DNA of 64,000 bases from Streptomyces noursei ATCC 11455. Its GTDB lineage: Bacteria; Actinomycetota; Actinomycetes; Streptomycetales; Streptomycetaceae. Both the position numbers and the translations under genes were made by a program. Below, piece by piece: positions 36,245 to 43,895 of this stretch (position 1 is its first letter; every line of letters begins with the position of its first letter). Where the stretch lies: the NCBI RefSeq assembly GCF_001704275.1, contig NZ_CP011533.1:6634001-6698000 (forward strand). Direction: 5' to 3'. The notes beneath the pieces are model-generated. The model searched no databases. It saw only the letters and a list, made by a program, of their open reading frames with translations, and was not told the origin of the DNA.

Positions 36245-37992
36245 CTCCCGTGCTCCAAATGCTTGCGGTTCAGCCACTTCGGCAGGCCGGGCGCTTCGAG
36301 GAAGCCCTCGGCGCGGGCCGCGGCGATACCGATCCGCAGCACGTCGGTGCTCTTCTCGAAGAGCATGTACCGGGGCTCCCAGACGGGCCGGTATTTCGCG
36401 TTGGCGCGATAGAGCGATTCGATTTGCCACCACCGGGAGAAGAAGCCGAGCAAGGAGCGCCACACACGCAGCACCGGGCCCGCGCCGAGCCGCGACCCCC
36501 GTTCGAAGACGGAACGGAACATCGCAAAGTTGAGCGAGAGCTGAGTGATCTCCACCTCGTCCGCCCGCTGGATCAGCTCCAGCACCATGAATTCCATGAG
36601 CCCGTTGTCGGACTCCCGGTCCCGCCGCATCAGATCCAGCGACAGTCCCTTCCGCCCCCACGGCACGAAGCTCAGCAGCGCCCGCAACCGGCCCTCGGCG
36701 TCGGTGCATTCGAGCATCACGCAGCGCCCGTCCGCCGGATCGCCGAGCCGGCCCAGCGCCATCGAGAAGCCCCGCTCGGTGTCCCCGTCGCGCCAGTCGT
36801 CGGCCAGGCGTACCAACCGCGCCATCTCCTCGGCGGGGATGTCCTCGTGCCGCCGGATGCGGACCGTGTAGCCGGCCCGCTGGATCCGGTGGTACGCCTG
36901 CCGCACGGTGCGCATGGCCCGGCCGCTCAGGGTGAACTCCGCGGTCTCCACGATCGCCTCGTCGCCCAGCTCCAGCGCGTCCAGCCCGTGCCGGGCGTAG
37001 ATGGTGCCGCCCTCCTCGCTCGCGCCCATCACCGCCGGCGCCCAGCCGTGCTCCCGGGCCTCGGCCAGCCAGCGCTCGATCGCCCCCGGCCACGCCTCCG
37101 GGTCGCCCAGCGGGTCGGCGGAGGCCAGCGACACCCCGCCGACCACCCGGTACGTCACCGCCGCCTTCCCGCTGGGCGAGAACACCGCGCTCTTGTCGCG
37201 GCGCAGCGCGAAGTACCCCAGCGAGTCCCGGTCGCCGTGCCGCGTGAGCAGCCCGCGCAGCTTCTCCTCGTCGTCCGCGGAGATCGGGTCGACGGTGCGC
37301 ACGGACCGGAACGCCGCCCACAACACGGCCACCAGCAGCGCCGCGCTCAGCACGTTGATGGTGCCGTTGACCCAGTTCGGCGTGGAGATCCCGGGGAAGC
37401 CGCGGTCGTCGGCGGCCAGCGACACCAACCGCAGCAGGCCGTACCGCCAGCGCTCGGCGAACGTCGAGGCGCCCGGGGAGGCCAGGTTGGTGACCGACAC
37501 CAGCAGCGCCGCCAGCAGCGAGGCGACCAGCAGCCCGCCGGCCGCGGTCAGCGCCGCCAGCTTCGGGTTGGCCCGGTCGCCCTTGGCGTAGAACTCCCGC
37601 CGGCCGACCAGCAGGGACGCCGTGAACAGCAGCGTCAGCGCCAGCGACACCCAGTTCTGCGGATGCGTCCGGAACTCCGGGGCGAGCCCCATCACCACGG
37701 CCACCAGCAGCAGGAAGAGACCGGACAGCACCACGTTCAGGATCCACGCCGCCCGCTTCCGGCGGCGCAGCGTCACCGCCAGGAACAGCGAGAAGGCGCC
37801 CGACGCGAAGCCCGCGGTGAGCAGGTACGGGGTGAAGAAGTCCGCGGCGTTGTGGCGCCGGATGTCGTTGCCGAACGACACCCACACCGCCCCGAGGACG
37901 TTGATGAAGGTGACGACGCGCAGGTACCAGATGCCGAACGCGGCACCGCGCCGCGCCCACCGGCCGAGGGGGTGGTCTTCCTCCGGACTCAA
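36241..37992 (-). CDS. DUF2156 phosphatidylglycerol lysyltransferase-like membrane protein
   Basis: The N-terminal 230 residues contain about six hydrophobic helices. The C-terminal 340 residues are the soluble DUF2156 (GNAT-like, MprF/LysX-type) domain: YFALRRDKSAVFSPSGKAAV, VGGVSLASADPLGDPEAWPG, TAEFTLSGRAMRTVRQAYHR, LSLDLMRRDRESDNGLMEFM and LNFAMFRSVFERG. MprF-type proteins transfer lysine or alanine from tRNA to phosphatidylglycerol and flip the product, lowering membrane negative charge. No LysRS-like domain follows, so a charged tRNA from elsewhere would be the donor. I chose the TTG at 37992 because GGGAGA lies six bases upstream; a TTG at 38019 would add nine residues, including a TTA codon, with no ribosome-binding site. 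Confidence 0.85.
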   Translation of the reverse strand: MSPEEDHPLGRWARRGAAFGIWYLRVVTFINVLGAVWVSFGNDIRRHNAADFFTPYLLTAGFASGAFSLFLAVTLRRRKRAAWILNVVLSGLFLLLVAVVMGLAPEFRTHPQNWVSLALTLLFTASLLVGRREFYAKGDRANPKLAALTAAGGLLVASLLAALLVSVTNLASPGASTFAERWRYGLLRLVSLAADDRGFPGISTPNWVNGTINVLSAALLVAVLWAAFRSVRTVDPISADDEEKLRGLLTRHGDRDSLGYFALRRDKSAVFSPSGKAAVTYRVVGGVSLASADPLGDPEAWPGAIERWLAEAREHGWAPAVMGASEEGGTIYARHGLDALELGDEAIVETAEFTLSGRAMRTVRQAYHRIQRAGYTVRIRRHEDIPAEEMARLVRLADDWRDGDTERGFSMALGRLGDPADGRCVMLECTDAEGRLRALLSFVPWGRKGLSLDLMRRDRESDNGLMEFMVLELIQRADEVEITQLSLNFAMFRSVFERGSRLGAGPVLRVWRSLLGFFSRWWQIESLYRANAKYRPVWEPRYMLFEKSTDVLRIGIAAARAEGFLEAPGLPKWLNRKHLEHGR

Positions 37993-38097
37993 AGCGATGT
38001 CTCCCGATAAATCGTGCAAAACGCGATCTTACGGGGGCCGTCGCCGACCGGCGCGGTGCGGTCGCGGTGGGCGCCGCGCGGGTGCGCCCGGTGGGTG

Positions 38098-39144
38098 TCA
38101 GTCGCCTACCGGGAGCTCCGCGGCCAGTGCGGCCGCCGCCCGTACCAACGGCAGGGCGAGCAGCGCCCCGGTCCCCTCGCCCGCTGTGACGCCGTGATCG
38201 AGCAGAGGGTTGAGTGCGATCCGGTCCAGCGCCTTGGCCTGCGCCGGCTCGCCGCTGGCCTGCCCGGCCACCCACCAGTCCGGCGCCCGGAACGCCACCC
38301 GCTGCGCCACCAGCGCGCAGGCCGCGGAGACCACGCCGTCCAGGATCACCGGGGTGCGGCGGACCGCGCTCTGCAGCAGGAAGCCGGTGGCCGCGGTCAG
38401 ATCGGCGCCGCCGACGGTCGCCAGCAGCTGCAGCTGGTCGCCCAGCACCGGTCGGGCCCGGCGCAGCGCGTCCCGGATCGCCGCGCACTTGCGCATCCAG
38501 GCCAGGTCGTCGATGGGCCGGCCGCCCCGCCCGGTGACGACCGAGGCGTCCGTCCCGCACAGCGCGGCGATCAGGGTGCCGGCGGCGGTGGTGCCGCCCA
38601 CGCTCAGATCGCCCAGCACGACCAGGTCGGTGCCGGCGTCCGCCTCCTCGTCCGCGATCGCCATCCCGGCCCGGAACGCCGCCTCGGCCTCCTCGGCGGT
38701 CAGCGCGTCCTCGACGTCGATCCGCCCCGAGCCGCGGCGCACCCGGTGCCGAGTGACCTCCTCCGGCAGCTCCGCCGGATCGCAGTCCACCGCCATGTCC
38801 ACCACCCGCACCGGCACGCCGGCGGTGCGCGCCAGCACCGCCGCCGGGCTCGCCCCGTCCAGGACGGCCCGCACCAGGTCCTTGGTGCCACCGGCCGGCC
38901 GGGCCGAGACGCCCAGCCGCGCGACGCCGTGGTCGCCGGCGAACAGCAGCGCCCGGGGCCGCTCGACGGGCCGCACCGGCACCTGCTGCTGGACGGCGGC
39001 CAGCCACTCGCCCAGCTCGTCCAGCCGCCCCAGGGCGCCGGGCGGCAGGGCCGTCCGGGCCCGCCGTTCCTCGGCGGTGCGGCGCACATCGGCGTCGGGG
39101 CGCTCGATCAGTTGGGCGAAGTCATCGAGGTTCAGGGCGCTCAT
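38098..39144 (-). CDS. cobT: Nicotinate-nucleotide:dimethylbenzimidazole phosphoribosyltransferase
   Basis: The 348-residue protein starts MSALNLDDFAQLIERPDADV, with RALLFAGDHGVARLGVSARP, VVDMAVDC, the DLVVLGDLSVGGTTAAGTLI block and, near the end, LDHGVTAGEGTGALLALPLV. The Glu of GEGTGA is the general base in CobT. It makes alpha-ribazole-5'-phosphate from dimethylbenzimidazole and nicotinate mononucleotide, providing the lower ligand that CobS attaches. cobT is separated from cobS by the DUF2156/rhomboid pair. Confidence 0.96.
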   Translation of the reverse strand: MSALNLDDFAQLIERPDADVRRTAEERRARTALPPGALGRLDELGEWLAAVQQQVPVRPVERPRALLFAGDHGVARLGVSARPAGGTKDLVRAVLDGASPAAVLARTAGVPVRVVDMAVDCDPAELPEEVTRHRVRRGSGRIDVEDALTAEEAEAAFRAGMAIADEEADAGTDLVVLGDLSVGGTTAAGTLIAALCGTDASVVTGRGGRPIDDLAWMRKCAAIRDALRRARPVLGDQLQLLATVGGADLTAATGFLLQSAVRRTPVILDGVVSAACALVAQRVAFRAPDWWVAGQASGEPAQAKALDRIALNPLLDHGVTAGEGTGALLALPLVRAAAALAAELPVGD

Positions 39145-39248
39145 TGGGCGCAGATTACCGGCAACGGCCGGCCGACGGGGCGTCCGTGGGGCGTCCGCGG
39201 CGGCCGGCCTCGGCGGCACCGGTGCGGGCCGGGGACGGTGGCGGCGCG

Positions 39249-39899
39249 TCAGGTGGCGCCACCGCCGGTGAACCGCACCTCGCACACCACCGTCCCCGGC
39301 AGCCACCGCCGCCACCGGCCGGGCGACCCGCGGCCCGCCGCCAGGGGGAGGACGCGCACCGCGGCGACGGCCGGGTGGCGGCGGGCCGACCGGGCCACCG
39401 CCGCCGTCCACCGGGGCAGCGCGTCCAGCACCAGCGCCCCGCCGGGGAACCGCGCCGCGCACACCGCGAGCAGGTCCGCCACCGCGCCCGCCGACAGCCC
39501 CGCGGGCGTCCGGGGCACCGCCACCACCACCCCGCCCTCCGGCGCGCCCACCACGTCCGGCCAGTCGGCGCCCGATCCCGCGCAGCCGACGGTGCGCCGC
39601 CGGGGGCCGTCGGGCAGCAGCAACCGGCGGGCCGCCGCGTCCTGCGGCGGCAGCACCGACAGCCAGGTCAACCGCCCGTTGTCCAGCCGCCGGAAGCCGG
39701 TCCCCAGGCCCTCGCCGAGGACGACCACGGTGGCGTCCGGGCGGCGCTCCAGATAGCCGCGGACCGCCGCCTCGGCGGCGTCGCTCAGCTCGCCGCCCCG
39801 GCCCGGCCCGACCGGACCGGGGCGCCCGGGGGCGGCAGGCCGGAGGGGGGAACGCCGGCGGCGGGCGCGGTACCCGTGATGTCGGGAAAGTTCGGTCAC
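39249..39899 (-). CDS. Short LCM-type SAM-dependent methyltransferase
   Basis: The GTG at 39899 with GGGG upstream gives only 216 residues. The pattern VRGYLERRPDATVVVLGEGLGTGFRRLDNGRLTWLSV matches the leucine carboxyl-methyltransferase (LCM/PPM) family, where the first motif normally reads LGCGLDTR. Here it is LGEGLGTG, and the protein is 50-80 residues shorter than typical members. DAAARRLLLP and VVVAVPRTPAGLSAGAVADL follow. It may be a divergent or decaying methyltransferase. It lies between cobT and cobU on the same strand and could be co-transcribed with them. A role in corrinoid methylation is not supported. Confidence 0.65.
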   Translation of the reverse strand: MTELSRHHGYRARRRRSPLRPAAPGRPGPVGPGRGGELSDAAEAAVRGYLERRPDATVVVLGEGLGTGFRRLDNGRLTWLSVLPPQDAAARRLLLPDGPRRRTVGCAGSGADWPDVVGAPEGGVVVAVPRTPAGLSAGAVADLLAVCAARFPGGALVLDALPRWTAAVARSARRHPAVAAVRVLPLAAGRGSPGRWRRWLPGTVVCEVRFTGGGAT

Positions 39900-39961
39900 C
39901 GCCCCAGCGCACCCGCCGCCGGCCCCCCGGGCAAGCGGACACGGGCCGGACCGGGCCGCTG

Positions 39962-41203
39962 TCAGCCGCGCAGCGCAAGCGCCTGGCCCGCGACCACCAC
40001 CAGCAGCTGCTCGCACTCCGCGCCGAACGCGGCGTTCAGCCGCCCGAGTTCGTCCCGGAACCGGCGGCCCGCCGGGGTCGCCGGGACCACCCCCGAACCG
40101 ACCTCGTTGCTCACCGCCACCACCCGCCGGCGGGTCTCCCGCACGGCCGCCACCAGCGCCTCGCAGCGCTCCCGCAGCGCCCGCCGCCCGCCCGCCTCCC
40201 AGGCCGAGTCGTCCCACGCCCCGGCCTCGTCCATGGCGTCCGTCAGCCACAGCGCCAGGCAGTCGACGAGCAGCGGCGGCGCGGTCGCCGGCTCCGCCAG
40301 CAGCGGCAGCAGGTCACAGGTCTCGACGGTCCGCCAGCCGGCCGGGCGCCGCTCCCGGTGCAGCGCCACCCGCTGCGCCCAGTCCTCGTCCCCGTCCCGG
40401 GTGCCGCTGGTGGCCACGTACACCACCTCGGGGAAGGCCAGCAGCCGGCGTTCGGCCTCCACCGACTTCCCGCTGCGCGCCCCGCCCAGCACCAGCGTCC
40501 GGCGCGGCAGGTCGGGCACCGCGTGGTACTCGCCGACCACGAGGGAGGTGCCGTCCGGCACCGTGCGGGCGCCCAGCGCCGCCAGCCGGCGGTGGAGTTC
40601 GGGCCCGGGCGGCACGGTGTGGTCCAGGTGCACCGCGACCACGTCGGTCGCCGCGTCCACCGCGCCGCTCGCCCGCAGCCGGGCCAGCGCCTCCGGCCGC
40701 GCCAGCACGTCCAGCAGCACCAGGTCGTACGGCCCCGGGCCGCCCGCCGCCGCGGGCCCGCCGTTGCCGGGGTCGGCCTCGCCCCATCCGGCCGGCGCCG
40801 CGCCCGGCGGCAGGTACAGCAGCCGCTCGCCGTCGCCGCCGGTGACCTCGTAGCCGGTGCCGGGGACGTCCACCGCGACGGCCCGCACCCGGTGCCCGCC
40901 CAGCAGCGCCAGCTCCCGGCCGTCGGCGACCCGGCCCGGCTGCGGCAGCCCCGCCGGCACCTCCAGCGCCGGCCCGTCGTGCGGGTGGGAGAGCAGCACC
41001 TGGCGCACCCCGGCGAGCGAGCGGCCCGCACGGGCGGCGGCGAACGCCGGGCCCGGAGTCAGATCGAGCAGCAGCGCGCCGTCGACGAGCAGGGCGGTCG
41101 CCGCCCGTGCCTCGTCGCCGACGGCGGTCGCACAGGCGGCACACGGGCAGTCGGGGCGCGGCAGCCCCTGCGGGGCCGCGGTGCCGAGGAGAGTGAGGTC
41201 CAC
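39962..41203 (-). CDS. cobU: Adenosylcobinamide kinase/guanylyltransferase with MBL-like N-terminal domain
   Basis: The 413-residue protein joins two parts. Residues about 1-230 begin MDLTLLGTAAPQGLPRPDCPCAAC, with a PhnP-type Cys triplet, and continue as a metallo-beta-lactamase-like fold, but the metal motif HxHxDH is reduced to SHPHDGPALE. From about residue 236 the CobU domain follows: TLVLGGARSGKSVEAERRLL (P-loop), YVATSGTRDGDEDWAQRVALH, LLPLLA and LLVDCLALWLTDAM, with VVAVSNEVGSGVVP. CobU phosphorylates and then guanylylates adenosylcobinamide for CobS. The N-terminal domain is probably structural or a lost hydrolase. Related fusions are known in Streptomyces, as far as I recall. Confidence 0.9.
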   Translation of the reverse strand: MDLTLLGTAAPQGLPRPDCPCAACATAVGDEARAATALLVDGALLLDLTPGPAFAAARAGRSLAGVRQVLLSHPHDGPALEVPAGLPQPGRVADGRELALLGGHRVRAVAVDVPGTGYEVTGGDGERLLYLPPGAAPAGWGEADPGNGGPAAAGGPGPYDLVLLDVLARPEALARLRASGAVDAATDVVAVHLDHTVPPGPELHRRLAALGARTVPDGTSLVVGEYHAVPDLPRRTLVLGGARSGKSVEAERRLLAFPEVVYVATSGTRDGDEDWAQRVALHRERRPAGWRTVETCDLLPLLAEPATAPPLLVDCLALWLTDAMDEAGAWDDSAWEAGGRRALRERCEALVAAVRETRRRVVAVSNEVGSGVVPATPAGRRFRDELGRLNAAFGAECEQLLVVVAGQALALRG

Positions 41204-41243
41204 CCGGGTAAGTCTCTAGTGTCCGGCGCGCACGAGCGCGCGG

Positions 41244-41340
41244 GGCGCCCACCGGCGCCGCCGTTGGGCTTGCGCGGCGCACCGGGCGCCCCTCGGCGCC
41301 GCCGTCGGACCCGCGTGGCGCACCGGCGTCGCCGTCGGGC
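41244..41340. repeat. Decayed 41-bp tandem repeat
   Basis: The segment ggcgccc-accggcgccgccg is repeated with a 41-base period at 41244 and 41285, with a partial third copy near 41326. It is rich in ggcgcc palindromes. It lies in the gap upstream of the 70-residue protein gene. Confidence 0.7.
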
Positions 41341-41494
41341 CGGCGAGAGCGCCGCAACGCCCCTCGACACGGCCGATAGGCTTTCCGATCAAGCGGGGAA
41401 GCACGATCCGCAGGCACGGCGTGGCGCGCGGTGCCCGGCGTGTGCGGTGGGATCGGCGGACCCGGCGGACCCGGTGGGACTCCAGGAGGCGCAC

Positions 41495-41707
41495 ATGGCG
41501 TGGACGTGGCGGTTCGAGAAGGCGGACGGTTCGGAGGCGGTGCCCACCGTGGAACCGGAGGAGTTCACGACCCAGGGGGACGCCGAGTCCTGGATCGGGG
41601 AGCAGTGGCGCGACCTCCGCGACGGCGGCATCGACCAGGTCAGGCTGTTCGAGGACAGCACGGAGATCTACCCCGGGCCGATGAGCCTGCACGCCGACGA
41701 GGAGTGA
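41495..41707 (+). CDS. Small acidic protein of unknown function (70 aa)
   Basis: The ATG has AGGAGG six bases upstream. The acidic product MAWTWRFEKADGSEAVPTVE and onward contains FTTQGDAESWIGEQWRDL and ends RLFEDSTEIYPGPMSLHADEE. It has no membrane segment or motif I recognise, but the Trp-rich start and even composition look like a small conserved Streptomyces protein. It is convergent with the DUF3043 gene, and a terminator lies between them. Confidence 0.75.
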   Translation: MAWTWRFEKADGSEAVPTVEPEEFTTQGDAESWIGEQWRDLRDGGIDQVRLFEDSTEIYPGPMSLHADEE

Positions 41708-41711
41708 GGCG

Positions 41712-41742
41712 CGGTGGGGGCCGGCGGCGCCGGCCCCCACCG
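41712..41742. terminator. Bidirectional terminator
   Basis: Perfect inverted repeat with 14-bp arms (cggtgggggccggc and its complement) and a 3-base loop, between convergent genes. Confidence 0.85.
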
Positions 41743-41759
41743 TCCCGAGCCTTCTGGGC

Positions 41760-42356
41760 TCAGGGGCGCTGGCCGCGCTTGACCTGCGGCTTGGGCAGCC
41801 GCAGCCGGCGCATCTGGAGCGTGCGCATCACGGCGTAGGCGCGGGCGCCCTTGAGGTTCTCCTTGGGGAAGCGCTGCTGGAGCAGCTTGCCCAGCCGGAA
41901 CCAGATCATGATCGAGTCGAGCACGATCAGGACGATGATCACGAGCCACAGCAGCAGCGCGATGCTCTGGATCTGCGGCACCCGGATCATGGTCAGCACC
42001 AGGATCACCACGGCGACCGGCAGGAAGAACTCCGCCACGCACCACCGGGCGTCGACGTAGTCCCGGGCGAAACGACGCACCGGGCCCTTGTCGCGGACCG
42101 GCAGATAGCGCTCGTCGCCGTTGGCCAGGGCCTCGCGCTGGCGGGCCATGTCGGCACGCCGCGCCTCCCGCTGCGCCTTCACGGCGTCCTTGCGGTTGGT
42201 CGGCGTCTGAGCGCGCGTGCGGCGCTGCGACTGGGCGTCGCTGCGCTTGGGCGTCGGACGGCCCTTGGGGGCCTGCGGGTCGCGGGGCTGCTGGGGCTGG
42301 GACGCGGTCACCTTGGCGGTCGCGGCCTGCTCATCCTTCGAACGGCTTCGGAACAC
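41760..42356 (-). CDS. DUF3043 membrane protein
   Basis: The 198-residue protein begins with a Lys/Gln/Arg-rich region (QPRDPQAPKGRPTPKRSDAQ, NRKDAVKAQREARRADMARQ), then VRDKGPVRRFARDYVDARWC and two hydrophobic segments (FFLPVAVVILVLTMIRV, IALLLWLVIIVLIVLDSIMI), and ends MRTLQMRRLRLPKPQVKRGQRP. This is the DUF3043 pattern found upstream of pspA in Streptomyces. The GTG at 42356 lies eight bases after a TACTCT hexamer without a ribosome-binding site, so the transcript may be leaderless; longer frames upstream lack initiation signals. Function is unknown. Confidence 0.85.
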   Translation of the reverse strand: MFRSRSKDEQAATAKVTASQPQQPRDPQAPKGRPTPKRSDAQSQRRTRAQTPTNRKDAVKAQREARRADMARQREALANGDERYLPVRDKGPVRRFARDYVDARWCVAEFFLPVAVVILVLTMIRVPQIQSIALLLWLVIIVLIVLDSIMIWFRLGKLLQQRFPKENLKGARAYAVMRTLQMRRLRLPKPQVKRGQRP

Positions 42357-42651
42357 AACACCCAAGAGTACGTCCTCACCGCGAATGAGCCACGGGGCGA
42401 CGGGGAACGATCCGGCAACGGCACCGGCCGTCCCGTGGGGGCAGAAGCGGACAGACCGGGCGGTGCGGCGGCCTCCGGGGGGCGCCCTACTCCCTGGGCT
42501 GGAGAAGCCGGACGGTCTGATCGTCCTGGAGGAGGAGCGCATCCGGGCCCGAACAGTGCGGTAATGGAACCAGGGCCCGTACTGTGGGGTCTGTAGATGT
42601 GCTGGAGCCTAAGCCCGATGTGAGTCGGTCAGAAGGGGGCGCGCGAGGCCC

Positions 42652-43452
42652 ATGAGCGATGGTGTCATGAAGCGGATGGGGATGATCTTCCGCGCGAAGG
42701 CCAACAAGGCCCTTGACCGGGCCGAAGACCCGCGCGAGACCCTCGACTACTCGTACCAGAAGCAGCTCGAACTGCTGCAGAAGGTACGCCGCGGCGTCGC
42801 CGACGTGGCGACCTCCCGCAAGCGCCTGGAGCTGCAGCTCAACCAGCTCCAGGGCCAGTCCGCGAAGCTGGAGGACCAGGGCCGCAAGGCGCTGGCGCTC
42901 GGCCGCGAGGACCTGGCCCGCGAGGCGCTGACCCGGCGCAGCGCGCTGCAGCAGCAGGTCACCGACCTGGAGACGCAGCACCAGACCCTCCAGGGCGAGG
43001 AGGAGAAGCTGACGCTCGCCGCGCAGCGGCTCCAGGCCAAGGTCGACGCCTTCCGCACCAAGAAGGAGACGATCAAGGCCACGTACACCGCCGCCCAGGC
43101 GCAGACCCGGATCGGCGAGGCGTTCTCCGGCATCTCCGAGGAGATGGGCGATGTCGGCCTGGCGATCCAGCGGGCCGAGGACCGCACCGCGCAGCTCCAG
43201 GCCCGGGCCGGTGCCATCGACGAGCTGATGGCCTCCGGCGCGCTGGACGACCCGACCGGCATGGCCAAGGACGACATCACCGCCGAGCTGGACCGGCTCT
43301 CCGGCGGCAGCGACGTCGAGCTGGAGCTGCAGCGGATGAAGGCCGAGCTGGCGGGCGGGCCGTCCGCCCAGCAGCAGGCCATCGAGGGCGGCCCGGGTGG
43401 CGCCGCCCAGCAGGCCCCGCAGCAGCAGCACCCGCGTCTCGACAAGCAGTGA
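42652..43452 (+). CDS. pspA: PspA/IM30 membrane-stress protein
   Basis: The 266-residue protein is almost entirely helical coiled coil: MKRMGMIFRAKANKALDRAEDPRETLDYSYQ at the start (amphipathic membrane-binding helix and PspA signature), then LELQLNQLQGQSAKLEDQGR, EKLTLAAQRLQAKVDAFRTK and YTAAQAQTRIGEAFSGISEE. It ends with a Gln-rich tail (HPRLDKQ). PspA forms rods and rings that protect the membrane against stress. The neighbour 43534-43812 is the small PspAA protein, co-oriented 81 bases downstream. The 295-base divergent gap to DUF3043 holds the promoters. Confidence 0.95.
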   Translation: MSDGVMKRMGMIFRAKANKALDRAEDPRETLDYSYQKQLELLQKVRRGVADVATSRKRLELQLNQLQGQSAKLEDQGRKALALGREDLAREALTRRSALQQQVTDLETQHQTLQGEEEKLTLAAQRLQAKVDAFRTKKETIKATYTAAQAQTRIGEAFSGISEEMGDVGLAIQRAEDRTAQLQARAGAIDELMASGALDDPTGMAKDDITAELDRLSGGSDVELELQRMKAELAGGPSAQQQAIEGGPGGAAQQAPQQQHPRLDKQ

Positions 43453-43533
43453 CCGACGGCGGCGGTCCGCCCCGTGCGGAGCGGTCCGCCGTCGCCACCG
43501 CGACCCCGCCCGACCGCAACAAGGGAGACCGTC

Positions 43534-43812
43534 GTGATCGTACGGATCATGGGGGAGGGGCAGGTGAAGCTGGATGACGCCCACTTCATCGAGCTCAACA
43601 AGCTGGACGACGAACTGCTCGCCGAGATGGAGAGCGGTGACGAGGCCGGATTCCGGCGCACCCTGGGGGCCCTGCTGGACTCCGTCCGTCGTCTGGGCAC
43701 CCCGTTGCCGGACGACGCCCTGGAGCCCTCCGAGCTGATCCTGCCCGCGCCGGACGCGAGTCTGGCGGAGGTCCGGGAGATGCTCAGCGACGACGGCCTG
43801 ATCCCGGGCTGA
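43534..43812 (+). CDS. PspAA-type small protein downstream of pspA
   Basis: The GTG has AAGGGAG six bases upstream and gives 92 residues. The pattern VIVRIMGEGQVKLDDAHFIELNKLDDELL with FRRTLGALLDSVRRLGTPLPDDAL matches the actinobacterial PspAA family, named for its regular position after pspA. It is thought to help PspA in membrane-stress responses; direct function is unproven. No PspF/PspC gene lies nearby. A hairpin (43850-43881) ends the unit. Confidence 0.85.
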   Translation: MIVRIMGEGQVKLDDAHFIELNKLDDELLAEMESGDEAGFRRTLGALLDSVRRLGTPLPDDALEPSELILPAPDASLAEVREMLSDDGLIPG

Positions 43813-43849
43813 CCAGCAGATACACCGCACACCCAGCGCACTACGCACG

Positions 43850-43881
43850 GCGCCCCGGCCCCCCTGGTGGGACCGGGGCGC
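43850..43881 (+). terminator. Terminator after PspAA gene
   Basis: Inverted repeat with 9-bp arms (gcgccccgg / ccggggcgc) and a C/G-rich loop, immediately before the -10-like TACCGT of the histidine kinase gene. Confidence 0.6.
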
Positions 43882-43895
43882 TACCGTTGCCTGCT

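Noticed and set aside
38019..38019. Upstream TTG start for the DUF2156 gene
   Set aside because: It would put a TTA codon near the start and has no Shine-Dalgarno sequence, unlike the TTG at 37992.
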